This document shows positions 31,155-37,909 of a stretch of DNA of 37,909 nucleotides, piece after piece; positions within the stretch are counted from its first letter, which is position 1; each line of letters begins with the position of its first letter. This DNA is from a virus. Location of the stretch: positions 1 to 37,909 of the IMG/VR virus record IMGVR_UViG_3300027770_000012; one strand, given 5' to 3'. A model generated the notes under the pieces. That model made no database searches, was not told the DNA's origin, and saw only the letters and a program-made list of their open reading frames with translations. Both the position numbers and the translations under genes were made by a program.

Positions 31155-31631
31155 TTACGCCTTTAGCTCTGGACTACCAATGTTCGTGCCAATCGTTCCA
31201 TAAAAATCAACTGGTCCTGGCTGGCGGTTAAACGCTACATTCTGCTCAACCGAGCCATAGGGCGATGTGCCATAAAGACGCTCGAACTGGCGCGTCATCT
31301 GATCGCCTAATCCGCGATTCAAAGCATACGCCTGTGGGCTAGTCTCGTACTGCCTACGAAGCGACTCTAGGGTACGCTGTGGTCCGTATTGGCGTTCTAA
31401 TTGCATCCCAGCCTGCACGCCTGCCTGCTGATCCAGTGCTGACAATTGGCGTTCTAAAGCACGTTGTTGCGGCATATACTGCACGCGAAGCTTGTTCTCT
31501 AGTTCTGCCATACCTGGAGCCTTCTCTATGTAGGTATCAATGTTCGTCCTATAGGCAGCCGCATTAGCCTGCGCAACCGCATTCGGATCGGGCGGAGGAG
31601 GAGGTGCGGGAATAGACGGTGATCCACCCAT
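31155..31631 (-). CDS. Small Pro/Gln-rich virion protein (158 aa)
   Basis: A 158-residue protein with a poly-proline stretch near the N-terminus (PSIPAPPPPPDPNAVAQANAAA) then Gln/Arg-rich helices with the repeated pair ...LERQLSAL and ...LERQYGPQ. Such proteins occur directly upstream of ejection proteins in many podoviruses and may be a small internal or tail-tip component. Function inferred from position. Confidence 0.68.
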   Translation of the reverse strand: MGGSPSIPAPPPPPDPNAVAQANAAAYRTNIDTYIEKAPGMAELENKLRVQYMPQQRALERQLSALDQQAGVQAGMQLERQYGPQRTLESLRRQYETSPQAYALNRGLGDQMTRQFERLYGTSPYGSVEQNVAFNRQPGPVDFYGTIGTNIGSPELKA

Positions 31632-31635
31632 GGTG

Positions 31636-32004
31636 TTAAACCCTAGCCTTTCGCATAAATGTCATATAGTCGTAACTCCTTGGTTTTCCAGAACGATTAA
31701 AGGTGATCCGCTTGCGAGGACCAAAACGCTCCCAAAGGAGCAACAGCAAGCATCTCAAGGATTTAGCACCTTTTGAGGAGATAGTCAAATCAACAAACAC
31801 ATTCTCACCATCTTCGCTATGCACATAATGCTTAGGCTCTTGCCCATCCTTGATGCACCTAGCCAGAGCCACGCCTGCAATGCCATCCTTATCCTCTACA
31901 ATGCCTACCATGCCTTGCTTCTCAAACCAGCCAAACCACTCAGCTAGGTTAGGCCACATGGCCTCCGGAACGTTGCTTTGCTCTATGTATTCAATAGCAG
32001 TCAT
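31636..32004 (-). CDS. GNAT-like small virion-region protein (122 aa)
   Basis: 122 residues of alpha/beta type: MTAIEYIEQSNVPEAMWPNLAEWFGWF, then GIVEDKDGIAGVALARCI, ENVFVDLTISSKGAKSLRCLLLLLWERFG and KRITFNRSGKPRSYDYMTFMRKA. The order of strands and helices resembles phage GNAT-acyltransferase-like proteins found next to internal virion genes, but a clear acetyl-CoA loop (Q/RxxGxG/A) is missing, so it may be inactive. A near-identical layout is frequent in podoviruses. Confidence 0.6.
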   Translation of the reverse strand: MTAIEYIEQSNVPEAMWPNLAEWFGWFEKQGMVGIVEDKDGIAGVALARCIKDGQEPKHYVHSEDGENVFVDLTISSKGAKSLRCLLLLLWERFGPRKRITFNRSGKPRSYDYMTFMRKARV

Positions 32005-32005
32005 A

Positions 32006-32236
32006 TCACCAGTTCCGACAAGACCAATATCTTGGTGTTAATTTGCTGGGCGGCTTGCTGTCGCACCCATGCCTAGCCCTAAAACTACTCCTTCTGGCTG
32101 GATTGTTTTTCTTTATTTTCATGTCTGGATCGCCATATCGAATTGTCTTTGATTTTCCATTTTGACATGCTCGTACAACAAATTTCTTGCGTTCACCTGG
32201 TGTTCTTCTTGGGCTATTACAAGGCAAATCACTCAT
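32006..32236 (-). CDS. Small conserved basic phage protein (76 aa)
   Basis: A 76-residue, very basic protein with the pattern RRTPGERKKFVVRACQ, TIRYGDPDMKIKKNNP and RRSSFRARHGCDSKPP then RYWSCRNW. This pattern (KKFVV.AC...GDP.M.I......R..SFRARH.CD...RYWSC) recurs in phages and large DNA viruses; its function is unknown. Cys and His positions suggest a metal-bound fold. ATGA overlap with the upstream gene. Confidence 0.75.
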   Translation of the reverse strand: MSDLPCNSPRRTPGERKKFVVRACQNGKSKTIRYGDPDMKIKKNNPARRSSFRARHGCDSKPPSKLTPRYWSCRNW

Positions 32237-34056
32237 ACGTTCTTTTGCACCTCAATTGTGTCAGGATTGGCTGCAAGCATAATTCCACGGATGGAAAGCT
32301 TCTTGGATGGAGCGGAAATTGTCATGCGCATATTACGCCATTTTTGATAGGATCGCAGGCTATTAGCAATACGCTTTACAGTCTGCGCAGAAAGTGTAGC
32401 TGGCAGGGTGAATGGAAGTGTGATACCGCCAGAAGACCTAGTATCTACGCTGGATGCAATTCCAACTGTAGTTCCATCCGTATCACGCCTCATGCTTATG
32501 CTTGCGTTTGTAGAACCAGAATTATAGAACTCAATCTCGTAGTGCGATCCAAACTTTTGAGCTATGCGGTCATCAAACTCATAAGCCTTGGATGTGATTG
32601 AACTTGTGTAGCTTCCTGTAGATGTGTAATCTACATAGTCGGTTGTCGCATCTGCGCTATCCGCATCCTTGTAGCCAAGATAATGACCAACCTTGCTTGT
32701 CGGGCTTCCAATCGCAAGCTTTAGTGCATTTGTTGCAAATCCGCTTGAAAAGTTTGTAATCACCATTTTAGATGCTGCAATACTCCATAACCCCTCAAAC
32801 GCATTAAATAAGGCATTATATACTAAAATATAATTTGGCGTTATTGATGTATCTAATGGTATTGCAAGATAATATCGGTTATTATAGAAAGCCGAATTGC
32901 ATAGGCTCACATAATTCTTATTGATTCTTGAAATGATATTCTTCACAGGTTCGCTGATCGGCGTTCCTACAATATAAAAGTCATCGGCAATAGACCTGGC
33001 TACAGACCTAATCCCGTCATTAGCCAGAAAAAACACATCCTTATTAACAAAATTAACAGACCTGCCAGAAGCGCATCCAATCCTGTCGTTAAGTAGTCGC
33101 ACCGTCCAGCCAGCCGCAGTTGTTGCCGTAGGATCAGCCGTTACTAGGTAAATCTTATTTGGCTTAAAGACAAGTATCTCGTAATCGTAGAAGGGTTGGA
33201 TGGCTACAATGTCCTCGCCATCATCTCCGCCAACAACAATGCTATTTGTTGATTTCCATACTTCAGCATCAAGGATGTCTGATGCGTAAAGAGTGTTTCG
33301 ATCCGCTCCAGTTCCTACTGCAAAGATTCTATTAGTAAACTGCCTAACCAATCGAAGTGCAGGCGGGACAAGGTTAGACACGCTGGCTGTGGCCGCCGCA
33401 CCAGATCCACCGCCACCAGTAAATGTTATTGCTGGTGCTGACGTATATCCAGATCCAGCAAAAGTTACATTTACTGTTCCAACACTATGTACATTCATTA
33501 CGGCAGTTGCAGTAGCTGCTGTTCCATACGCAGAATTGGGGGCAGCAACTGTCACGGTTGGAGTACCACTATTATAGCCGCTGCCACCATTTGTAACAGC
33601 AATCGAAAGAATGCTTGTGCCTTGCCGATACGTTGTTGTGCCATTTGAGAAATGAAGGTTGCTACTTCCATCGGTAAAATACATTCGGTTGTTAAACTGA
33701 GAGAAGTCAACCTCGGCACTCTGGTTAATCACAGTCCCGCCAGTAGTGGAAAAGGTGGATGAGGCAGTAGATCGAAAGACAGTCCCGTTGGAAGCTACAA
33801 ACAAAGACTCAATTGATGGCGCATCAAAATAGTGCATCCCTTGTATGCTTGATCCACCAGATACATTGGTTGACATCGACTCAATGCCAAGGCGGGATTC
33901 AAGGTTTCCGCTTGGGCTGATTGTCATGTTGACAATCTCGCTGGCTTGATTGTCGGCAATAAGGTTGGGCGTAATTCCAGAAGCCTGCCCACCATCAAAA
34001 CTTTGTGATCCTGCTATGGCAAGCAGGTCATCTAAATTGTCAGAATAATAAGGCAC
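32233..34056 (-). CDS. Tail nozzle/stopper protein, beta-propeller-like, with GSGY inserts
   Basis: A 607-residue, beta-rich protein starting at GTG with GGAGG upstream. It begins with DNLDDLLAIAGSQSF and VNMTISPSGNLESRLG, as in podoviral tail nozzle or stopper proteins, and its repeated four-stranded blades (TVFRSTA, MYFTDGSS, ILVFKPNKIYLV, DVFFLANDGIRS) fit a propeller. Residues about 150-235 hold two copies of a Gly-rich element (GSGYNSGTPTVTV and GSGYTSAPAITF), a common phage insertion. It would follow the connector in the tail. Confidence 0.75.
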   Translation of the reverse strand: MPYYSDNLDDLLAIAGSQSFDGGQASGITPNLIADNQASEIVNMTISPSGNLESRLGIESMSTNVSGGSSIQGMHYFDAPSIESLFVASNGTVFRSTASSTFSTTGGTVINQSAEVDFSQFNNRMYFTDGSSNLHFSNGTTTYRQGTSILSIAVTNGGSGYNSGTPTVTVAAPNSAYGTAATATAVMNVHSVGTVNVTFAGSGYTSAPAITFTGGGGSGAAATASVSNLVPPALRLVRQFTNRIFAVGTGADRNTLYASDILDAEVWKSTNSIVVGGDDGEDIVAIQPFYDYEILVFKPNKIYLVTADPTATTAAGWTVRLLNDRIGCASGRSVNFVNKDVFFLANDGIRSVARSIADDFYIVGTPISEPVKNIISRINKNYVSLCNSAFYNNRYYLAIPLDTSITPNYILVYNALFNAFEGLWSIAASKMVITNFSSGFATNALKLAIGSPTSKVGHYLGYKDADSADATTDYVDYTSTGSYTSSITSKAYEFDDRIAQKFGSHYEIEFYNSGSTNASISMRRDTDGTTVGIASSVDTRSSGGITLPFTLPATLSAQTVKRIANSLRSYQKWRNMRMTISAPSKKLSIRGIMLAANPDTIEVQKNV

Positions 34057-34071
34057 GCTTGAATGCCTCCA

Positions 34072-34770
34072 TTAAGCTGAGAACATTTCTTCTATAGTTA
34101 GCTCGCCAAGGCTTTGCGGAGTGATCTGCTTGATCCCGCCAACCTGGCTCAACTCGTAGTTAGCCATAGCCGCAAGGTCAGAATTTGCGCCCTGCGTAAT
34201 GGCCTGTGCCTTGGCATACTGCCGTTCACGTTCCAATGCGTCTGCGTGAGTTAAGGCAAGAACCAAGTGATGAACGTGGGGTAAGCGAAGCTCATCGCCA
34301 AGAGCATCCGTGGAAGGAGGAAAGTCAACGATGTAGTTAGAGCGAGTGATACACTTTAACTTCTCGACAACCCTAAGAGGAATCGTGCCAGATGTGGCAA
34401 GCCTTGGGTAGAGGTTGAGTTGCGCAACTCCACTGCTGTTTCGGCCTGTAAAATGGTAGGTATCTGGATCTCCAGTGCGGTCATCAGAAAGCAAGCCTGG
34501 GTCTTGGCTGATAATTGTTGCCAAGTCAATCGGGTCAACCTCGGCATCGTTATAAGCCACAGATAAAGGTGTTTCTACATTTGTGCCAAGAGTGATTTGC
34601 CTGTTTGTTCCAACTGAATAGGTTGAGTTGGTAACAGTCTCACGCCATGGTGCAAAGTCCCATACGCGCCGATAAGCCAAGCTTGCGGCCTTCTGCAAGA
34701 AAGTAAGCGTATCCGAGTCGGTCTTGCCAACCTTCTCGCCAGCGTACTGAGCGATTTCAGTTAGGGTCAT
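34072..34770 (-). CDS. Head-tail connector/adaptor (gp4-like)
   Basis: A 232-residue, mostly helical protein starting MTLTEIAQYAGEKVGKTDSDTL, with RRVWDFAPWRETVT, a beta middle (YSVGTNRQITLG), and a helical end (LVLALTHADALERERQYAKAQAIT). The shape and position between fibre and nozzle genes match the podoviral tail adaptor (P22 gp4/T7 gp11 role), which joins the portal to the tail. No enzyme motif. Confidence 0.72.
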   Translation of the reverse strand: MTLTEIAQYAGEKVGKTDSDTLTFLQKAASLAYRRVWDFAPWRETVTNSTYSVGTNRQITLGTNVETPLSVAYNDAEVDPIDLATIISQDPGLLSDDRTGDPDTYHFTGRNSSGVAQLNLYPRLATSGTIPLRVVEKLKCITRSNYIVDFPPSTDALGDELRLPHVHHLVLALTHADALERERQYAKAQAITQGANSDLAAMANYELSQVGGIKQITPQSLGELTIEEMFSA

Positions 34771-34941
34771 TTATCCCTCGCTGGCTTCGTCAGCAGGAAG
34801 CGGAGTGTTGCCTTCGGCAAGCCATTTTAGGTAGGCTTGGTAGTCGATGTTGTCTAAAGCAAATGGTATCCACGCACCATCAGAAACTCGAATGACAGAG
34901 GCATCATATCCTATAATTGTTTTTGGAGATTTTTTGTACAT
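34771..34941 (-). CDS. Small protein beside tail fibre (56 aa)
   Basis: A 56-residue protein with [20 protein letters not shown] and then [21 protein letters not shown]. The ...[27 protein letters not shown] pattern is common in phage genes near the fibre or tail, function unknown. It begins four bases downstream of the tail-fibre stop and ends one base before the connector start. Confidence 0.75.
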   Translation of the reverse strand: MYKKSPKTIIGYDASVIRVSDGAWIPFALDNIDYQAYLKWLAEGNTPLPADEASEG

Positions 34942-34944
34942 AGA

Positions 34945-36315
34945 TTAAAGTTCCGCATTAGCAGCCCAATGAAATGTCAATTCTGATTCACCACTTCCAC
35001 CTACATAAATTGTTGTCGATCTTTGTCCTGTTGCAATTTGAATTGCAGTTTTATTACCACCACCATTTGTTGTCACTTTGTTAATATTTGGAGGACTAGA
35101 CCTATCATAATATGTTACAGTTGGTGTTCCTCTCATTGTAACTGGAAATGCAAAACTTCTTCCAAGATTTCCTGTTTGTGCGCTGAATGCAGCTAGAAAA
35201 TACTCAAGACCACCAACTGGATCTCCAGATGCTCCAACAGCTATATTAAGATCGTAAGATTTAGAAAAATACCTCTGACACAACTCCAACTCCGTGCCAA
35301 ACGGCCTGCGCTCAAACTCGGTTGCGTTTGAGCCTGCTTCGAGTTGGACATTATCAATCGTCCAAGTTCCGCTGGTTTGCGCTCCAACTGTGAATACAAT
35401 TTCTATTCCAGTGGTAGCGGCTGAAGGAACTGAGATTTGCGCGCTATAAGTAGTCAGCGTGGATGTAACAGTAAATGTTCCAGTAGCAATCTGAGTGCGG
35501 GTTGGGCTGGCTAGTGTACCGAATGCATCAGCAGTTGTTGCGTAATAAGCAGTCCATGTGACGGATGTCAGTAAGCTATTGGCAAGCTGAACGGATAGAG
35601 TGGCAGTTGATCCAGCAAGATCAGTCGTATTAGTGGCCTCAAGCCTTGTTCCGAAACCAATTGCTGTAACAGATGCCGCACCAGTAAAGCGATAAGCAAA
35701 CTCGTTAGGTGCTGTGCCAGCTACCCTTGCTCCAGTTGCATTTGCACCAGTGCAGTAGCCGTAGAAGCGATCTACAGAATAGGCCAAGGCAGCAGCAGCA
35801 GTAAAGGTCTGACTCGCCCCAGCATTTCTCTGGTCAATCCGCATATCACCATTGATGATGCGATTGCGGAAGCCGACTGGTGCAGTTACAGTTGATGCCG
35901 ATGTTACCCTGCCTTTAGCGTCAACTATAATTCTTGGGATTGCGCTTGTCGTTCCGTAGGTGGCAGCGGTTGCACCAGTTGTGCTAAGAGTTGCTGTTCC
36001 TTGGCTAATCGTAAGATCGCCAGCTAGGGTTGTTGAAAGGTTGGTGATTGTGCCTGTTGTACTGTTTAGGGTGGTAACTGTGCCAGACGTAAAGATTCCA
36101 GCCGTTCCAGTAGTCGTTCCAGCCGTCAGCGTTGGAATCGTGCCAAGCGTAATGTTGGCTGTGCTGGACGTGAAATTGGCAATCGTGCCGTTGGTGCTGG
36201 TTAGGGCGAGGCTGGAAGTGGGTACTGCATCTGCGACCAAGGCATTGAGTTTTAGGGCAGTTACGTCATTAGTAACGCCGTCTGTGAATGAAGTTCCTGC
36301 TGTAAAATTGGGCAT
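34945..36315 (-). CDS. Tail fibre / receptor-binding protein
   Basis: 456 residues. The N-terminal 140 residues are a Thr/Ser/Gly-rich low-complexity stretch (TSSTANITLGTIPTLTAGTT), likely a trimeric shaft. Then IIVDAKGRVTSAS and GFRNRIINGDMRIDQRNAG mark the junction typical of phage fibre proteins, after which residues about 165-335 form a carbohydrate-binding-like jelly roll (WTAYYATTADAFGTL). A C-terminal domain follows. AGGAG lies upstream. It probably recognises the host surface. Confidence 0.78.
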   Translation of the reverse strand: MPNFTAGTSFTDGVTNDVTALKLNALVADAVPTSSLALTSTNGTIANFTSSTANITLGTIPTLTAGTTTGTAGIFTSGTVTTLNSTTGTITNLSTTLAGDLTISQGTATLSTTGATAATYGTTSAIPRIIVDAKGRVTSASTVTAPVGFRNRIINGDMRIDQRNAGASQTFTAAAALAYSVDRFYGYCTGANATGARVAGTAPNEFAYRFTGAASVTAIGFGTRLEATNTTDLAGSTATLSVQLANSLLTSVTWTAYYATTADAFGTLASPTRTQIATGTFTVTSTLTTYSAQISVPSAATTGIEIVFTVGAQTSGTWTIDNVQLEAGSNATEFERRPFGTELELCQRYFSKSYDLNIAVGASGDPVGGLEYFLAAFSAQTGNLGRSFAFPVTMRGTPTVTYYDRSSPPNINKVTTNGGGNKTAIQIATGQRSTTIYVGGSGESELTFHWAANAEL

Positions 36316-36326
36316 CGGTTAGTCTC

Positions 36327-36554
36327 CTAGTTAGAAAGGCGGTTTTTGAGGACATCCCAGGCCATTGAGCAAGCAAGCCCTATTAGCCCAGCTACAGCCA
36401 GAACCTTAGTCCGTAAGTGTTCCAACGCACCTAATCTATTAGCAACATCCCCGTGAAAAGCAAGTGACCTTTCTACCATAGCGTAAAGCTGGACTTGACG
36501 CTCTTCCATCCTAGCGAGCCTAACCTCCATATTCCAGATTTGGTCTTCGCTCAT
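36327..36554 (-). CDS. Membrane protein with N-terminal coiled coil (XhlA/holin-like, 75 aa)
   Basis: A 75-residue protein with a charged coiled-coil N-terminus (QIWNMEVRLARMEERQVQLY) and one hydrophobic helix near the C-terminus (TKVLAVAGLIGLACSMAWDVL), ending KNRLSN. This is the shape of haemolysin XhlA-like or holin-associated phage proteins. Its ATG overlaps the lipoprotein stop, which suggests a paired lysis function. Confidence 0.65.
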   Translation of the reverse strand: MSEDQIWNMEVRLARMEERQVQLYAMVERSLAFHGDVANRLGALEHLRTKVLAVAGLIGLACSMAWDVLKNRLSN

Positions 36555-36679
36555 GGCTTAGTAGCCCCCAAGTCAGATGCTGCGCCCATGTCCGAGTAGA
36601 CTGGCAAAGCATTGTTATCCTGCTTGCAAGGTGAGCAGGAGGCAAGGCCAAGGCAGAGGATGACTAGCGGAATGTTCAT
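36551..36679 (-). CDS. Small lipoprotein (42 aa), Rz1/o-spanin-like candidate
   Basis: A 42-residue protein with a signal-peptide helix MNIPLVILCLGLASC and a lipobox LAS|C at residues 12-15, followed by a short polar chain. The ATG overlaps the previous stop (TGATG) and its stop overlaps the next ATG (ATGA). The size and lipobox fit a small outer-membrane lipoprotein; with the XhlA-like neighbour it could form a second lysis module or a surface-exclusion factor. Confidence 0.7.
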   Translation of the reverse strand: MNIPLVILCLGLASCSPCKQDNNALPVYSDMGAASDLGATKP

Positions 36680-37110
36680 CAAGCGGCGGTTAGTGTTATC
36701 GTGCCAGTATAGCCAGCAACATTGCTATATCCAGAAACAGGAACTGTTGTTGTAGTTGCTGATACTATTGATCCAAGGGGTAAACTGTTGTCATCATAAT
36801 AAGTTATTTGCCATCCATCATCACCTCCACCGAGGATTGGGCCATACCATATTGCCGCACCATCTCGATTCCCTCCGATATATGCTGAATTGAAAAATAC
36901 TGCTCCAGTAGCTAGTCCATCAACACCTCCAGCAACTACATTGGTTGGATCTCCAGACTTTGTGTAAACTCCATTCAAATCTGTCCAACCAAGAGTAAGA
37001 CCAGAAAGAACGATTGCGGTTGTAGTAGCAACTACAATCCCGCTAGGTGCGGCTCCAGCCTTAACCTTACTGACGGCTTGCACGCCTAATCCTAGAGATA
37101 ATCTTGGCAT
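36679..37110 (-). CDS. Small virion protein (143 aa)
   Basis: 143 residues from the ATG at 37110 (MPRLSLGLGVQAVSKV), a beta-rich protein with many Gly, Thr and Val residues (GIVVATTTAIVLSGLTLG; WQITYYDDNS; TVPVSGYSNVAGYTGTITL). It looks like a structural tail or fibre accessory protein. No Shine-Dalgarno site precedes the ATG; a 10-bp hairpin lies 20 bases upstream. Confidence 0.65.
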   Translation of the reverse strand: MPRLSLGLGVQAVSKVKAGAAPSGIVVATTTAIVLSGLTLGWTDLNGVYTKSGDPTNVVAGGVDGLATGAVFFNSAYIGGNRDGAAIWYGPILGGGDDGWQITYYDDNSLPLGSIVSATTTTVPVSGYSNVAGYTGTITLTAA

Positions 37111-37129
37111 AAAATTACAATGCAATCAC

Positions 37130-37155
37130 CCGCCAAGGGATTGAACCTTTGGCGG
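37130..37155 (-). other. 10-bp hairpin in the gap between small virion genes
   Basis: CCGCCAAGGG (37130-37139) pairs with CCTTTGGCGG (37146-37155), with one G-U pair and a 6-base loop. It lies in the 62-base gap between the 79-residue and 143-residue genes. No U-tract follows on either strand. It may be an RNA stability, processing or translation-control element. Confidence 0.5.
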
Positions 37156-37172
37156 TGTGGTTGCTTGAATCA

Positions 37173-37412
37173 TTAACCAGCTATGTAGCCGATCACCCTG
37201 CCAGTTCCAGCCGTGTAGCTGTCGAACTCGCCATAGATGATGTTGCCAGAGCCAATCGTAACGCCAGTCAGAGTGCCATCATATTTACCGCTAATCGCGC
37301 TAAACGTGGTATCTGAAAGCATCTGGATCGCCCAGTAGCCAGCAGTCGCTGTTCCTTGCGTCCCTACGGAAAATCCGTATTGACCTTGGAATTTATCTAA
37401 TGCGCGTGACAT
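37173..37412 (-). CDS. Small virion protein (79 aa)
   Basis: A 79-residue, Gly/Thr-rich beta protein (FSVGTQGTATAGYWAIQMLSDTTFSAI; DSYTAGTGRVIGYIAG). Its ATG shares a base with the upstream stop (TAATG). Small beta proteins with GTGR endings often occur among phage head or tail decoration genes. Function inferred. Confidence 0.65.
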   Translation of the reverse strand: MSRALDKFQGQYGFSVGTQGTATAGYWAIQMLSDTTFSAISGKYDGTLTGVTIGSGNIIYGEFDSYTAGTGRVIGYIAG

Positions 37413-37606
37413 TAGGTGTGAAGGGCAATCCGATAGGACGTGCCGTTAAGAGTCACGTTCAAGGACGCAGGGGATGTTGCAACAGTATTAACCGTGCCAC
37501 CGCTGGAGCTTGCCGTAAACTCAATTACGTTGGTCTGACCTTGGGTATCAAAGCGGATAGCTTTTCCCTTGGCCTTGCGTTGGCTTCGTACAAATTCATT
37601 TGCCAT
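37412..37606 (-). CDS. Small virion protein (64 aa)
   Basis: A 64-residue protein with a basic N-terminus (MANEFVRSQRKAKGKAIRFDTQ) and a beta-rich, Thr/Ser-rich remainder (TNVIEFTASSSGG). AAGGAG occurs close upstream (AAGGAGAAAATAAT before the ATG). Likely structural; no family recognised. Confidence 0.65.
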   Translation of the reverse strand: MANEFVRSQRKAKGKAIRFDTQGQTNVIEFTASSSGGTVNTVATSPASLNVTLNGTSYRIALHT

Positions 37607-37607
37607 A

Positions 37608-37886
37608 TTATTTTCTCCTTATAGCCGCACGTTTGATGCTATCTGGCGTGTACTGGCTTCTAAACCTACTGCCAAGCTTTTGTTCCTGGCGATAGTACCC
37701 CTTCAACAAGTTTGTTTGATTTACCCCAAGCGGATTGTCGAGGGGTTCTCCAACCCCCACTAGGGATAATCTTTGCGGGACGGTGAATCGTTTAAGGTAA
37801 CGAGGGACAGAATCCCTTTCGGCCACAGCCTTTTCCAGTTCGACAACTTTCCCATTTCTGGAGTCCTCGTACTGGTAAACAGGCAT
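37608..37886 (-). CDS. Small basic protein, FmdB-like N-terminus (92 aa)
   Basis: A 92-residue protein beginning MPVYQYEDSRNGKVVELEKAVAERDSVP. The first 30 residues have the shape of FmdB-type zinc-ribbon proteins, but the Cys pairs are missing, so metal binding is unlikely. The C-terminus is basic (RSQYTPDSIKRAAIRRK). The start at 37886 lies in the 35-base overlap with the left end of the contig. Confidence 0.68.
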   Translation of the reverse strand: MPVYQYEDSRNGKVVELEKAVAERDSVPRYLKRFTVPQRLSLVGVGEPLDNPLGVNQTNLLKGYYRQEQKLGSRFRSQYTPDSIKRAAIRRK

Positions 37887-37909
37887 ATTAGCTATAGTTC
37901 TTCTTATCC
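37875..37909. repeat. Terminal direct repeat (circular contig overlap), right copy
   Basis: Same 35 bases as 1-35. It contains the start codon (37884-37886) of the gene at 37608-37886, which on the circle lies one base downstream of the gene ending at position 14. Confidence 0.93.

Noticed and set aside
37130-37175. T-arm-like sequence on the minus strand (GGTTCAATCC in a stem)
   Set aside because: The TTCAATC loop looks like a tRNA T-arm, but no matching acceptor, D-arm or anticodon arm can be placed upstream and there is no CCA end. It is kept only as a hairpin.

Overview
The window is a complete or near-complete genome of a tailed bacteriophage, most likely a podovirus (short tail). Its first and last 35 bases are identical, so the contig closes into a circle of about 37,874 bp. 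Genes join across the junction with one base between them, so the ends are an assembly cut and not a biological terminus. The podovirus call rests on a terminase, a P22-type portal, an acidic scaffold, an N4-gp56-type major capsid protein, a gp4-like connector, a beta-rich tail nozzle/stopper candidate, large glycine- and glutamine-rich internal (ejection) proteins and one tail fibre, with no sheath, tape measure or tube genes. Clear Shine-Dalgarno sites (AAGGAG, GGAGG) precede many genes, so the host uses SD-led initiation. The host cannot be named from the sequence. I recognise no integrase or repressor, and I see no tRNA gene or CRISPR array.

Layout on the circle. (1) Late block, minus strand, reading from about 8.83 kb down through position 1 and on from 37.9 kb to 25.58 kb: small and large terminase, a holin plus nested Rz/Rz1-like spanin pair, portal, a repeat protein, a SAM methyltransferase, scaffold, capsid, several small virion proteins, a second membrane/lipoprotein pair (36.3-36.7 kb), tail fibre, connector, nozzle, internal proteins and a GH108-like muramidase. 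(2) Early/replication block, minus strand, reading from 25.18 kb down to 12.25 kb: PD-(D/E)XK nucleases, an SSB-like protein, a RecB/Cas4-type exonuclease, two glycosyltransferases, a 2OG-Fe(II) oxygenase, a DNA methyltransferase, a zinc-ribbon protein, an AEP-type primase and a RepA-like helicase. Many small genes here are linked by ATGA, GTGA or TAATG overlaps. (3) Two plus-strand insertions, each lying between the two minus-strand blocks. One (9.0-12.07 kb) is a seven-gene cassette: a glutamine-synthetase-fold amidoligase, a class II glutamine amidotransferase and five small proteins, closed by a strong intrinsic terminator. The other (25.2-25.6 kb) is a single secreted protein built of 14-residue repeats, with a sigma70-like promoter placed almost on its start codon.

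The most unusual content is the amidoligase/amidotransferase cassette, which could make or remodel an isopeptide or amide on a peptide, protein or cell-wall substrate, and the secreted 14-residue solenoid. The sugar- and group-transfer enzymes (GT8-like, GT9-like, P4H-like oxygenase, SAM methyltransferase) suggest that the phage also chemically edits a glycan, virion protein or DNA. No stretch longer than about 220 bases lacks a gene. The three gene-free gaps (about 8830-9000, 12070-12248 and 12751-12911) hold repeats, palindromes and AT-rich tracts that look regulatory or origin-like.
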